Of a DNA stretch of 64,000 bases, positions 27,811 to 37,465 are shown one piece after another. The notes beneath the pieces are model-generated. The model had not been told where the DNA came from. It saw only the letters and a list, made by a program, of their open reading frames with translations, and searched no databases. Source of the DNA: Virgibacillus indicus (GTDB taxonomy: Bacteria > Bacillota > Bacilli > Bacillales > Amphibacillaceae). Location: positions 80,635 to 144,634 of the forward strand of contig NZ_NPMS01000009.1 in the NCBI RefSeq assembly GCF_002266285.1, written 5' to 3'. The position numbers and the translations under genes were made by a program. The stretch's first letter is position 1. Each line of letters starts with the position of its first letter.

Positions 27811-28815
27811 ATGAAAAAAACAATACTTATTATCGTCACTTCTTTATTTATACTGGCATTAGCAGCATGTGGCAGTGATAGCAGTGAGGGAGCTGCTGCA
27901 TCAGACTCAGGTAATGATGGAGAAAAAGAAGTAATTACAATCGGTTACCAAAAAGGGAACACGATAAATATCCTTAAAGAACATGGCAATTTAGATGAAG
28001 CATTGAATGATGCTGGTTATACCATTGACTGGAAGGTATTCCCTACCGGTACGGTATTGTTGGAAGCTTTAAACACAGACAATATTGATTTTGGCCACGC
28101 GTCTGACGGTAATGCTGTATTCATGCAGTCCGGCGGCCACCAATTAAATTATCTGGCTTCTGAAGCACCATACCCGGAAGGTGTTGCATTGGTTGTTAAA
28201 GCAGATTCCGAAATTGAAACGGTAGAAGATTTTAAAGGAAAAAGGATTGGCGTAACCAGAGGTGGTAACCAGCATTACCTATTATTAGTAGCGTTAAAAG
28301 AAGCTGGAATTCCTTTAGATGAAGTAGAAATCAAGTTTTATAAAGATGCCGCAGAAGGTTTAGCAGCATTTACGAAAGACGAATTTGACGTATACGGTTC
28401 ATGGGATCCATATCTGGCAATTGTAGAAAGCAAGGTTGATACTCGTACAATAGTAAATGGTACAGATTTAACTGAAAATCGTACCTTCTATTTTGGGACA
28501 GAGGAATTTTTAGCGGAAAAGCCTGAAGTTGTAAAAATCATTTTGGAAGAATTGCAAAATGCGGATCAATGGGCAAACGAAAATAAAACAGAGGTTGCTG
28601 AAATCCTAGCTGCTGAGTTAGGTCTGGACGTAGCTCCGCTTCAATTGGCGAATGACCGCCGTACATTCGGCGTTGAAAAAATAGATGAAGAAATTATTAC
28701 GAGTCAACAGCACTTAGGAGATACATTCTATGAAGCAGGTCTACTTGAAAATGAGATTAGCGTTGAAGATTCTGTCAACATCGACGAAGCACTTATTCCA
28801 AGTAACCTAGACTAA
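27811..28815 (+). CDS. ssuA: Sulfonate-type substrate-binding lipoprotein
   Basis: A 334-residue lipoprotein (lipobox LAAC) of the SsuA/NMT1-like fold. GYQKGNTINILKEHGNL, the VEDFKGKRIGVTRGGNQHY hinge segment and DEFDVYGSWDPYLA are typical of SsuA. It begins 2 bp after ssuB. It delivers alkanesulfonates to the permease. Confidence 0.88.
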   Translation: MKKTILIIVTSLFILALAACGSDSSEGAAASDSGNDGEKEVITIGYQKGNTINILKEHGNLDEALNDAGYTIDWKVFPTGTVLLEALNTDNIDFGHASDGNAVFMQSGGHQLNYLASEAPYPEGVALVVKADSEIETVEDFKGKRIGVTRGGNQHYLLLVALKEAGIPLDEVEIKFYKDAAEGLAAFTKDEFDVYGSWDPYLAIVESKVDTRTIVNGTDLTENRTFYFGTEEFLAEKPEVVKIILEELQNADQWANENKTEVAEILAAELGLDVAPLQLANDRRTFGVEKIDEEIITSQQHLGDTFYEAGLLENEISVEDSVNIDEALIPSNLD

Positions 28816-28831
28816 AATTGGAGGAATTCAT

Positions 28832-29347
28832 ATGACAAAAACAATTGAAAATGCATTCTTAAGCTACGGAAATGCTGATGCTCCTGTAAAAGTGGAGGTT
28901 TTCTTAAATTTAGCATGTCCTTACTGTGCAACATTCTTTGAAGCAGCAGATCAAACTTTAACGCCATTTATAGAAGATGGTCAAGTTCAATATGTTATTA
29001 AACATTATGACAAACCCCGGGAAATGCTGTTATATGGTACTTTAGTAAATTTATTTCTTAACTACAATGACCCACAACGTATCTATGAAATTATGAAAGA
29101 TCTATTCGCGAAACAGAGCGAATGGAGTGAGTCAGATAGCGACTCCATTAAAAAAATGCTGACGGAAGAGTACGGATTAAAAGAGGAACCTGATACGATT
29201 GACTTAAGCTTAAAAATTACAGCAGAAGCTATTAAACGTCAGGTGAAAATGGTTCCGACTGTTTTTATTAATGAGAAGGAATTTCAGTATCCTGTGGAGA
29301 TTGATGCGTTCGAATTGAAAGAGGAGATTGAGAAGCTGTTGGGTTAG
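28832..29347 (+). CDS. DsbA-like thioredoxin-fold protein
   Basis: A 171-residue protein with a CPYC redox motif at about residues 30-33, preceded by EVFLNLAC, and the cis-Pro loop VPTVFIN near residue 145. Between them lies a helical insert as in DsbA/BdbD. There is no signal peptide, so it should act in the cytoplasm, perhaps as a disulfide reductase or FrnE-type oxidoreductase. It ends the sulfonate operon (16-bp gap, own GGAGG). The monooxygenase ssuD is absent, so a link to sulfur redox handling is only suggested. Confidence 0.82.
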   Translation: MTKTIENAFLSYGNADAPVKVEVFLNLACPYCATFFEAADQTLTPFIEDGQVQYVIKHYDKPREMLLYGTLVNLFLNYNDPQRIYEIMKDLFAKQSEWSESDSDSIKKMLTEEYGLKEEPDTIDLSLKITAEAIKRQVKMVPTVFINEKEFQYPVEIDAFELKEEIEKLLG

Positions 29348-29444
29348 GAATGATTGGTGGATGCTTTTTCGGTTTGCAGGTGATTATTGCAGATTAAAAA
29401 GAACTAATTGTGCGGACTTTTGACCCAGTCATTGCAGTGAAAAG

Positions 29445-29500
29445 GTGCCTGACCCCCACTTTGCTAAAGTATTAAAACTTTAGATAACTAGGGGGCAGGC
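29445..29500. repeat. REP-like palindrome, family 1
   Basis: GTGCCTGACCCCCACTTTGC and CTAGGGGGCAGGC form an imperfect palindrome with an inner CTAAAGT/ACTTTAG arm. It may also terminate the sulfonate operon. Confidence 0.7.
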
Positions 29501-29602
29501 GTTTTATTATTGATGGAACATTAGATGGTGGTAATAGTAATTTATATGTGCAAACGTAAATTTTGTTTTTCGAATAAATCTAATTAATCAAAGTCTACTA
29601 AT

Positions 29603-30121
29603 TTAGTGTAGGCTTTTTTCTGGTTTACTTTTTAGTATCAGGTCAAAAATTTGTGATTCGACAAATTCCGGGGAGTGACTACTGGCACCACAAACAAGGA
29701 CATGGAAAAAAGGAAATTCCAACGTATACTGATTCTTTTCCCAATTTTCATCATAAGTAAAAACAGCTATAGGAACGATCGGTTTCTGGTACTTATTGTA
29801 CAACATACTAAAATAATGATACATCCGCTTATGAAAATCATCTTGTTTATAACTTTGTGGTTCCACATGAACGATAACTACAACTTCTGTATTTTTCAGT
29901 GTTGTCTCAATGACAATATCGAGTCTACGTGTGCTTCCTTTTAACACGTTCGTGTATACTTCTTCGGACAGTGGCTTAATCGCGTGAAAGTCTAAATTTT
30001 CATGAACATCGGGGAAAAATGCTTCAAGGAATTCTTTGAAAAATGTGTTAATGAGTTCTTTGTGTAATTGGTCATGTCCAGTGTAGGTAGATTTTGAGCC
30101 ATGCCTGCCAATTAAAAACAC
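29603..30121 (-). pseudogene. Rpn-family nuclease/transposase-like gene, C-terminus lost
   Basis: The first 145 residues follow the Rpn (PD-(D/E)XK recombination-promoting nuclease) family closely: HDQLHKELINTFFKEFLEAFFPDVHE, RRLDIVIET, VHVEPQSYKQDDFHKRMYHYFS and YNKYQKPIVPIAVFTYDE. The nuclease residues Asp in LDIVIE and Glu-x-Gln in VHVEPQ are retained. After FPFFHVLV the sequence switches to unrelated residues and stops, where relatives continue for about 150 more. So it is a truncated gene; the intact tail type is seen in the second fragment at 33.7-34.2 kb. Confidence 0.75.
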
Positions 30122-30203
30122 TCTTAGATAACTCTTAAATCAGTGAAAAGGTGACTGTAAACCACAAACCAAAAAAGTCCTCGCATATAGATACATAGTA
30201 TGA

Positions 30204-30209
30204 TATAAT
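30204..30209 (+). promoter_or_regulatory. -10 box of the TrpXYZ-like operon
   Basis: TATAAT about 47 bp before the start codon; the -35 at 17 bp is weak (TCGCAT). Confidence 0.45.
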
Positions 30210-30255
30210 CGTTTAAATATTTCAATACTTTAAAGCGGTAAAGGGGAGAATTTAA

Positions 30256-31263
30256 ATGAGAAAGGTACTACTATTCATAGCAATTATAGGTATTGTCATT
30301 TTAACAGCTTGTGGTTCAAATGATGCTTCAGGCACGGAGGAATCAAATGGAGATTCTTCGTCTGATGCTGGTCAGACATATACGGTTGGTGCAACACAAA
30401 TTGTTGAGCATCCTTCATTGGATGAAGCATATAAAGGGTTTCAGGATGCACTGGCAGATGCTGGCCTTGATGTAGAGTATGATTACAAAAGTGCACAAAA
30501 TGATCAGAACAATGTGAAGCCAATTTCGGATGGTTTCGTAGCAGACAATGTTGATTTGATTTTTGCAAATTCAACACCTAGTGCATTAGGTGCCCTACAG
30601 GCTACGAGTGACATTCCAATCGTGTTTACATCGGTAACAGATGCAGTTGATGCTGGACTGGTACCTTCTATGGATGAACCAGGTGAAAATATTACAGGGG
30701 TTGTTGATCTTCATCCAGAAGCAATTCAGGAAACAGTAGCATTTATTGATGCTCATTTTCCTGATGCAAGTGTAGGAATGGTTTATAATGCTGGAGAACA
30801 AAATTCTGTTACCCAGGTTGAAGCGGTTAAGGCGGCGGCTGAAGATACCGGATTAAGCATTGTTGAGCGTACCGTAGCAAATTCTGCTGAAGTACAGCAA
30901 GCGGCAACAACACTTGTTTCGGAAGTGGATGTTTTTTATATCATTACAGATAATACCGTTGTTTCTGCATTAGACAGTGTTGTTGGAGCTGCAAATGATC
31001 AGGATATCCCACTAATTGTTGGAGAACCTGATTCATTGGCAAAGGGCGGATTTGCTACCTTTGGAATTGACTATCATACAATCGGATACCGAACTGGCGA
31101 AATGGCGGCACAAATTTTAACAGGGGAAAAGTCACCAAGTGATTTCCCTGTAGAGTATCCACCAGAGATTCAATTATTTATTAATAAACAAGCAGCTGAA
31201 GAGCAGAGTGTGGAATGGAATGCTGAATGGGATGATGCTGCACAGTTTGTTGAAACAGAATAA
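30256..31263 (+). CDS. ABC transporter substrate-binding lipoprotein (TrpX/ABC_sub_bind family)
   Basis: A 335-residue lipoprotein (lipobox LTAC). The two-lobed fold of the ABC_sub_bind/TrpX group is recognised from GFVADNVDLIFANSTPSALG, TDAVDAGLVPS, GVVDLHPEAIQET, DNTVVSALDSVV and ATFGIDYHTIGYRTGEMAA. Streptococcal TrpXYZ imports tryptophan; other members take tyrosine or unknown ligands, so substrate is open. First gene of a three-gene operon; AAAGGGGAG before the ATG. Confidence 0.85.
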   Translation: MRKVLLFIAIIGIVILTACGSNDASGTEESNGDSSSDAGQTYTVGATQIVEHPSLDEAYKGFQDALADAGLDVEYDYKSAQNDQNNVKPISDGFVADNVDLIFANSTPSALGALQATSDIPIVFTSVTDAVDAGLVPSMDEPGENITGVVDLHPEAIQETVAFIDAHFPDASVGMVYNAGEQNSVTQVEAVKAAAEDTGLSIVERTVANSAEVQQAATTLVSEVDVFYIITDNTVVSALDSVVGAANDQDIPLIVGEPDSLAKGGFATFGIDYHTIGYRTGEMAAQILTGEKSPSDFPVEYPPEIQLFINKQAAEEQSVEWNAEWDDAAQFVETE

Positions 31264-31332
31264 TAGATAATAGTGTTTGTTGCGTCATTTTAACCAGAGT
31301 TTTTGAACATCCTATTTTCAGAAATTATTGAA

Positions 31333-31362
31333 AAGAGCCAGGCAATGTGCCGGCTCTCTTAT
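31333..31362 (+). terminator. Hairpin between binding-protein and permease genes
   Basis: AGAGCCAGGCA pairs with TGCCGGCTCT (one bulged base), then a T-rich tail. It probably causes partial termination, so that more binding protein than permease is made. Confidence 0.55.
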
Positions 31363-31394
31363 CTTTTATTTGTTGCTTCAGGAGGGATAAAATC

Positions 31395-32387
31395 ATGTTT
31401 ATATCAATGTTTGGTGCTGTGGAATCAGGTGTCATTTATGCCATTATGGCCTTGGGGGTTTATTTAACCTTCCGTGTTCTGGATTTTCCTGATTTGACTG
31501 TAGATGGAAGCTTTGTTACAGGAGCTGCTGTAGCCGCAATTTCAATTGTGAATGGTATTCCTCCGATTTACGCAACCGCAATGGGAGCAATTGCTGGTTT
31601 TATAGCTGGATGTATTACAGGTTTATTGCATACAAAGGGGAAAATCAATGCATTATTATCAGGAATTCTAATGATGACAGCCTTGTATTCTATTAATTTG
31701 CGAATTATGGGACAGCCGACACTATCCATGTTGAATGAGACAACCATATTCAGCCAATTGGAGTCCATGTGGGCAGCAACAGGTATTGACTCATTTCTGA
31801 ATGGTTTATTAGCATCTATTGGCTTAGAGCAATTCCCTTCTACCTGGGCAATTGTATTCGTTATGATCATCGTAACTGTTCTGATAAAATTTATTACTGA
31901 TTTTTATTTAAAAACAGAAGTCGGCCTTGCGTTAAGAGCAATAGGTGATAATAAAAAAATGATCCGCAGTTTATCCGCAAATACCGATACCCTTACGATT
32001 GTTGGTGTTGGAATATCAAATGGTTTTGTTGCACTTTCAGGGGCATTATATGCTCAGCTTGGTGCGTTTTCAGATGTAAATATGGGGATTGGAATGATTG
32101 TTATTGGTCTCGCCTCTGTTATTATCGGGGAAGCATTGTTTGGCAAAAAAACAATTGCAAGAGTGACACTGGCTGTCATTTGTGGAGCAGTCATCTATCG
32201 AATGATTGTCACATTAGCTCTTCGTGTGGACTTCCTGGATACCGGAGACATGAAGCTTATCACGGCAATCATTGTTATCACCGCATTAGTGGCACCAAAG
32301 ACACTTCAGATAAGAAGAGAAAAAAAGCGCCGTTCAGAGAAACGGGAACAACTGGGACGACAAGCAGAGGGGGACAGTCATGCTTAA
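31395..32387 (+). CDS. ABC transporter permease (TrpY-like)
   Basis: A 330-residue, eight- to nine-segment permease of the LivH/BPD_transp_2 family. GLALRAIGDNKKMIRSLSAN near residue 180 is the coupling loop. Start ATG at 31395 with CAGGAGGGATAAAATC; the longer frame is unsupported. It overlaps the ATPase gene by 8 bp. Confidence 0.85.
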   Translation: MFISMFGAVESGVIYAIMALGVYLTFRVLDFPDLTVDGSFVTGAAVAAISIVNGIPPIYATAMGAIAGFIAGCITGLLHTKGKINALLSGILMMTALYSINLRIMGQPTLSMLNETTIFSQLESMWAATGIDSFLNGLLASIGLEQFPSTWAIVFVMIIVTVLIKFITDFYLKTEVGLALRAIGDNKKMIRSLSANTDTLTIVGVGISNGFVALSGALYAQLGAFSDVNMGIGMIVIGLASVIIGEALFGKKTIARVTLAVICGAVIYRMIVTLALRVDFLDTGDMKLITAIIVITALVAPKTLQIRREKKRRSEKREQLGRQAEGDSHA

Positions 32388-33174
32388 GCTGACGAATATT
32401 TCACTCACATTTAACGAAGGCACCTTGGACGAGAAAAAAGCATTGAATGATATTAATTTAGAGATGGAAAAAGGCGAATTTGTAACGGTTATCGGGAGTA
32501 ATGGAGCTGGTAAGTCGACAATCATGAATGTTATCTCCGGCAACTTGATTCCGGATGTCGGGGATGTCTATATTGATGGAAAACAAGTTGTGCATTTACC
32601 TGAATATAAGCGTTCGCCCTACATCGGCCGTGTATTTCAAGACCCTAATGCCGGTACGGCACCATCCATGACAATTGAAGAGAATTTGGCAATGGCTTAT
32701 TCGCGTACAAAGAAAAGAAAACTAAGCCTTGGGGTAACTAAAAAGCGTAAAGAAATGTTTAAGGAGCACCTGAAAACGCTGGATATTGGGCTGGAGGACC
32801 GTCTAACTGCAAAGGTCGGCCTGCTTTCCGGTGGTGAAAGACAGGCACTCTCCTTATTAATGACAACCTTCACCGAACCTAATATTCTATTATTAGATGA
32901 ACATACAGCTGCACTTGATCCATCACGTGCAGAATTAATTACCAATCTTACGGAAAAAGTAGTACGGGAATCAGGATTAACAACATTAATGGTCACCCAC
33001 AATATGCAGCAAGCACTGGATTTAGGCAACCGGTTAATTATGATGGATAAAGGGAAAATCATTTTCGATGTAAGCGGTGTAGAACAGGAGAAACTCACGG
33101 TCCAAGATCTATTAAATGAATTTCAGAACATACGTGGTGCTCAGTTTGAGGACGACAGGGTTGTACTGGGATGA
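32380..33174 (+). CDS. ABC transporter ATPase (TrpZ-like)
   Basis: A 264-residue ATPase with Walker A GSNGAGKST, Q-loop RVFQDPNAGTAPSMTI, signature LSGGERQALSL and Walker B ILLLDEHTAALDP. The LDEHTAAL form (His after DE) is typical of this TrpZ/branched-chain-like subgroup. Last gene of the operon. Confidence 0.88.
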   Translation: MLKLTNISLTFNEGTLDEKKALNDINLEMEKGEFVTVIGSNGAGKSTIMNVISGNLIPDVGDVYIDGKQVVHLPEYKRSPYIGRVFQDPNAGTAPSMTIEENLAMAYSRTKKRKLSLGVTKKRKEMFKEHLKTLDIGLEDRLTAKVGLLSGGERQALSLLMTTFTEPNILLLDEHTAALDPSRAELITNLTEKVVRESGLTTLMVTHNMQQALDLGNRLIMMDKGKIIFDVSGVEQEKLTVQDLLNEFQNIRGAQFEDDRVVLG

Positions 33175-33374
33175 TTATCTATGGGGTGAAGGCAGCATTC
33201 GTTGTTTTTGGGGCGTTTTTCTGAAAAGGCTCTGTGGCCGAGACAGATTAATGGCGTTGGTGCACAGATTCCCCAACACTTCCGGGCGAAGTACTAAGCT
33301 CTCAGTCCCCTCCCTTCCCCTCTCAATTGAAATCATTTATAATTATCTTAAAACTAATGTAGGAGTGTTAAAAA

Positions 33375-33605
33375 ATGAAGCCTATAAAGGTTGAACAGGA
33401 AAATCTTAAAGAAGCAATTAAAAATGGTCAATCATACATTCAAGTAGACGATAAAAAATATTTACTATTGGAAGTAGATGAAATAAACCAAAATGAAAAT
33501 TACGTTGTTTCAGATCCAGTCGAAGAAAAAAAGTTACTGGATGCATTAAACAAACATAACCCCATTCTGACTGAAGATGAAATTAATAAGATGCTAAAGA
33601 GATAG
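33375..33605 (+). CDS. Antitoxin-like small protein, 76 aa
   Basis: An acidic 76-residue protein: an N-terminal helix-strand segment (VEQENLKEAIKNGQSYIQVD, then KYLLLEVDE) and a C-terminal helical tail (EEKKLLDALNKHNPILTEDE). The layout resembles type II antitoxins with a Phd/YefM-like start and a toxin-wrapping acidic tail, but I cannot name a family. Two bases after its stop an ATG opens MNILWRDS and then stops at sequence related to a REP element, as if a downstream partner gene was cut off. Ribosome site GTAGGAGTG. Confidence 0.5.
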   Translation: MKPIKVEQENLKEAIKNGQSYIQVDDKKYLLLEVDEINQNENYVVSDPVEEKKLLDALNKHNPILTEDEINKMLKR

Positions 33606-33631
33606 TTATGAATATACTTTGGAGAGATTCC

Positions 33632-33672
33632 TAACTACTTTAGCGTATTAGCAGAGCGACAGACTGACCTCA
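33632..33672. repeat. Decayed REP-like sequence, family 1
   Basis: TACTTTAGCGTATTAGC and CAGACTGACC retain the centre and one arm of the family. Confidence 0.35.
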
Positions 33673-33715
33673 AAAGTTCCTAATAAAACAAAAATATCCA
33701 TTCGATATACAATTA

Positions 33716-34225
33716 CTATAATTGTTTTTTCAAATCCTCAATTACTTCCTTTTCTAATCGTGTTACTTTCGATATAAAATCGATGCTTGCCCCTTCCTTA
33801 AGCATTTCAATCGCTACTTGAATGATTCCTTCTTTTTTTCCTTCCTTTATTCCTTTCCTTCTTTCCGTCCAATTTCTTTCCCTTTTTCCTCATACGAAAT
33901 TGGAATTTTCAAAATCCTATCTGCTTCCGGTAATATATCAGATGCTGTTTCGCAGGATCCAGCTGCATTCTGGTAATCATAAGCAGGAATTCCTTCTTTA
34001 CCTGCACCCGTTCTTCTTCCTTATACCCCATTTTACTCATCATTGCTGCAGCAGCTGGATTGTCTGAACGAATATAATCACGCCAATTCTATGTTTTTAA
34101 ATGAATTGTCATGTAGTTAAACGCAAGAACATGAAAAAAGGGAAATTCCATCGTATACTGATTCTTTTCCAAATTTTCACCATAAGTAAAAACAGCAATC
34201 GGTACAATCGGCTTTTAATTGGGAA
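33716..34225 (-). pseudogene. Rpn-family gene fragment (C-terminal half)
   Basis: The minus strand reads KPIVPIAVFTYGENLEKNQY, FPFFHVLAFNYMTIHLK, an in-frame TAG, NWRDYIRSDNPAAAAMMSKM, ERVQVKKEFLLMITRMQLD, a frameshift into DRILKIPISYEEKGKEIGRK, another shift, then GIIQVAIEMLKEGASIDFIS to a normal stop. So one stop and at least two frameshifts are present, and the first 110 or so residues are missing. It complements the part absent from the copy at 29.6 kb, but the two are 3.6 kb apart and not identical, so they are separate remnants. Confidence 0.8.
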
Positions 34226-34263
34226 GTGACACCGAAATCTAAGCTACTTCTTCTAACACCATT

Positions 34264-35742
34264 TTACAAGTTTAATGATCGTGAACTTGAGTTATCCACC
34301 TCTTTGAGAAGTTCTGCATTTTCCGCTAATGATTCATCATAAGAAGGAATCATTTCCTTTAGTTTTGGTTGCCAACTCCCGAGATATTGGGAAAAGTTGT
34401 ACTTCAATACATCAAGCATAATTGCGACAGATGTTGAGGCACCTGGTGATTCGCCGAGCAATGCTACCATTGAATGGTCTTCTGAATGGATAATTTCTGT
34501 TCCAAATTGAATCATTCCTCTTCCCGAACCATCGATATCCTTAATTACTTGTACACGTTTACCAGCGACGACTAATTCCCAATCTTTATCTTTTGCATGT
34601 GGCACAAAAGTACGCAATTTCTCCATCCGTTTTGCTTTTGAAGCAAGAACTTCTTCAATTGAATATTTGATAAGTGAAGTATTTTTAGCACCCGCAGCCA
34701 GCAGTGTCAACATATTATCTCGTTTAATTGATTTGAAAAAATCCATATTAGAACCCTTCTTTAGAAACTTTGGACCAATACTTGCAAACGGTCCAAACAA
34801 TAGGGTACTTTTGCCTTCTATATAACGTCTATCCAGATGAGGTACGGTCATTGGTGGGGTACCATCGGGTTCTTTTCCATAAACTTTCGCTTCATGTTGA
34901 TTGACAATATCAGGATTCGTGCAAACTAAAAATTCTCCACTGATTGGGAAGCCACCAATGTGCTTACTTTCAGGAATTTTTGTTTTTTGTAATAAAGGAA
35001 TAGCACCGCCACCTGCACCAATAAATACGAAATCAGCTGTATAGTATTCAATTGTATCAGCTTCCAAATTACGTACGCTAACCTCCCACTTGCCATCCTC
35101 TACGCGTTTTATATCTGTGACAGTACTTTTGTATTGGACACTTATATTATCTTGTTTTTCTAAGTTGGTAGCCATTTTACGTGTCAGCTCACCAAAATTA
35201 ACATCTGTTCCCGAATCCATTTTAGTTCCGGCAATAGGTTCTTCCGACGTACGCCCTTCCATCATTAATGGCATCCATTCCGATAATTGTTTTGGATCCT
35301 CAGAATATATCATTGTTTCAAACATTGGAAGGGGGGATAGGGCGTTAAAACGTTTCCTTAGAAAGTCCACATGTTTTTCACCATATACAAAACTGTGATG
35401 TGGTAAGGCTCGAATAAAGCTTTGTGGATCATGAATGTCATTTTCTTCTACTAAATGGGCCCAAAATTGTTTTGATATTTGAAACTGTTCATTAATTTCA
35501 ACTGCCATACTTGTATCAATGGAGCCATCTGGTTGTTCAACGGTATAGTTCAACTCACATAATGCAGCATGTCCTGTACCGGCATTGTTCCATTCATTAG
35601 AGCTTTCATCTCCAGCTTGGTCAAGCTTTTCAAAGAGTTTAATATTCCAATTTGGTTCTAATTTATTTAAAAGCGTGCCAAGTGTTGTGCTCATGATACC
35701 AGCACCAATTAAAATAACATCTTTTTTTTGTTTATCATTCAT
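34264..35742 (-). CDS. mqo: Malate:quinone oxidoreductase
   Basis: A 492-residue FAD enzyme. The dinucleotide site is [17 protein letters not shown]; other Mqo landmarks are [46 protein letters not shown] and the C-terminal [15 protein letters not shown]. It oxidises malate to oxaloacetate at the membrane and passes electrons to quinone. Full length and apparently intact; single gene. Confidence 0.95.
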   Translation of the reverse strand: MNDKQKKDVILIGAGIMSTTLGTLLNKLEPNWNIKLFEKLDQAGDESSNEWNNAGTGHAALCELNYTVEQPDGSIDTSMAVEINEQFQISKQFWAHLVEENDIHDPQSFIRALPHHSFVYGEKHVDFLRKRFNALSPLPMFETMIYSEDPKQLSEWMPLMMEGRTSEEPIAGTKMDSGTDVNFGELTRKMATNLEKQDNISVQYKSTVTDIKRVEDGKWEVSVRNLEADTIEYYTADFVFIGAGGGAIPLLQKTKIPESKHIGGFPISGEFLVCTNPDIVNQHEAKVYGKEPDGTPPMTVPHLDRRYIEGKSTLLFGPFASIGPKFLKKGSNMDFFKSIKRDNMLTLLAAGAKNTSLIKYSIEEVLASKAKRMEKLRTFVPHAKDKDWELVVAGKRVQVIKDIDGSGRGMIQFGTEIIHSEDHSMVALLGESPGASTSVAIMLDVLKYNFSQYLGSWQPKLKEMIPSYDESLAENAELLKEVDNSSSRSLNL

Positions 35743-35821
35743 CTTTTTTACCTCCAGATTATATCCAAAACATGTATTATAAGATTAAATAAAATGCCTG
35801 GAAATCAATATTTAGGGAAAA

Positions 35822-35880
35822 GTGTCAGTCCCCCACTTCTCTAAAGCGTTAATATATTACTTCATTGGGGGTCAGGCACC
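35822..35880. repeat. REP-like palindrome, family 1
   Basis: GTGTCAGTCCCCCACTTCTC faces TTCATTGGGGGTCAGGCACC with a CTAAAGCGTTAA centre. Confidence 0.75.
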
Positions 35881-35900
35881 ACCTCTTAGGTACCTTTCTT

Positions 35901-36515
35901 TTACTTTCGTTTTCTTTTTCCACCTGATCTAGATATGCCTGAAAATGCTCCGCCAAATACTTCCCTTCTTGATCTGTTACCGTCACTATTTGGGGAGTGG
36001 TGGTAAGGAAACTTATCCGCATAGTAAAAATCACTCTTGCGTAAATCCTCAGGGGTGTAAGTTCCTTTATTCTGTTTCTGGTTTTTCATATGTTCTTCCT
36101 TGCTTCTCATCTTTTTAATTCGCGGAAGTATTACATTTTTGTAAAATGCCTGCTTAAAGTGGCTCTTCACTTTTATTGATAACTTATCAGCATCAATTGG
36201 CATATAGGATATACGATATCTGCCCATCTTTTTAATAAATTTTTGGTCCGCATCTTGTTTTTCTATGAATATATTTATTTTATTATCGAATTTAATAGCA
36301 ATAAAATCTTTGCTAATATTTTGCTTGTTGTGAATTATCGACTTATCTAAAGTAACTTTAACAACCGCTTTTTGATGTGTGTATTTTTTCTTAACCTTCA
36401 ATGAATATTTACTTCTTTTCTTTCTAAAAGCTGACAATGGAACATCAACAATGTGTACCTGATGTCTTATATCCTCTGAATTAGTCACTTTTAGTTTGGA
36501 ACTTATCTCCATCAT
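35901..36515 (-). CDS. Hypothetical basic protein, 204 aa
   Basis: Strongly basic protein with no signal or membrane segment. The N-terminal 80 residues are beta-rich (DVPLSAFRKK..YSLKVKKKY), the middle has a helix FKQAFYKNVILPRIKKMR, and the tail is disordered, Gly/Arg/Lys-rich (GGAFSGISRSGGKRKRK). The charge suggests nucleic-acid binding. Ribosome site GGCGGAGAATA before ATG-ATG. Not recognised; it borders the restriction-modification island. Confidence 0.5.
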   Translation of the reverse strand: MMEISSKLKVTNSEDIRHQVHIVDVPLSAFRKKRSKYSLKVKKKYTHQKAVVKVTLDKSIIHNKQNISKDFIAIKFDNKINIFIEKQDADQKFIKKMGRYRISYMPIDADKLSIKVKSHFKQAFYKNVILPRIKKMRSKEEHMKNQKQNKGTYTPEDLRKSDFYYADKFPYHHSPNSDGNRSRREVFGGAFSGISRSGGKRKRK

Positions 36516-36850
36516 TATTCTCCGCCAATCTGATTATTTCTTTGAAAATAACCAAGCCGCACCCTCTGTCAATTCGGTAAGTACTATCCAACAATTTCTT
36601 ATAATGGTCTCTATGCCTTTCTTATCAAGGAATTGCGCTATTTATATTATTGCATATTACCTTCAGTTATCGGATGTCTTTAGTAGTATGTAACCAATTA
36701 TGTGACCAGTTGAGTTGCAAATTGGAAACTACTAATCGTAACATTAGACTGGATAAAACAATAATTATGTTTGATATCATTGACTGTCACTCAGATTGAG
36801 TTGTGTCAATGGTTAAATAATTGTAAGTATGTAGAAGTCTTAGATGAAGG
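36516..36850. other. Intergenic stretch
   Basis: A 35-codon minus-strand open stretch (GIETIIRNCWIVLTELTEG and a Trp-rich end) lies directly upstream of the basic-protein gene but has no start or ribosome site and is probably a remnant. Nothing else is visible. Confidence 0.35.
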
Positions 36851-37318
36851 TTAATGATTGTCTTCAATTTTACTATATTTATAAAGTATATCTTTTATAT
36901 CACTATCTAATTTATTCTGCTTAAGTTTTCTATTCCAACGACTAGTTAATTTTGGTTTTTCTATATCTTTTTTCATTGCTTTAACTAAATCAGTCAATTC
37001 TTGTATTCCTTGTTCACTGTTAGTATTGATACTATTTTTCTCACAAACTGCCATTTTATTTAATACTTCACTCGACCCGTATAACACACATAAATGCTTG
37101 AAGATAAGATAACGCTTATTTGTGTCTTTCTGTATAAAGTCTTTATTAAATTCATGCAAAACATTAATATATTGAAAATAATAATCCCCTTTTTTATCAG
37201 CAATTTTCATAAGATTATCCTTATTTTTAGCAAACAAAGAGTTCAAATAAGCGCCAATTATTAATGCAAAAATAGATACAAACCAGCCATTGGAATTTAT
37301 CCATTCAAATATAGCCAC
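36851..37318 (-). CDS. Membrane-anchored hypothetical protein, 155 aa
   Basis: One N-terminal membrane helix (GWFVSIFALIIGAYLNSLF) is followed by a cytoplasmic, mainly helical, Lys-rich domain with two Cys and no known motif. ATG after GGAGTAATTGTG. The layout (single N-terminal helix, helical body) occurs in small defence-island proteins, and type I restriction genes begin 1 kb away, but the role is unknown. Confidence 0.5.
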   Translation of the reverse strand: MAIFEWINSNGWFVSIFALIIGAYLNSLFAKNKDNLMKIADKKGDYYFQYINVLHEFNKDFIQKDTNKRYLIFKHLCVLYGSSEVLNKMAVCEKNSINTNSEQGIQELTDLVKAMKKDIEKPKLTSRWNRKLKQNKLDSDIKDILYKYSKIEDNH

Positions 37319-37465
37319 AATTACTCCACCTCTAATCCCATTTCCTTGCTTTTCAATAAAATTGTTATATATTTCAATTTACTTATGCTCCATAGCTTTG
37401 TAATCAAAAATTGCCGTAATGTTAAATTCGATGTAATATAATAAGATAGAGAGAAGGTATATACT

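Noticed and set aside
30122..30255. T-box or amino-acid riboswitch before the TrpXYZ-like operon
   Set aside because: The leader is about 40 nt after the -10 box, too short, and has no T-box sequence or terminator stem.
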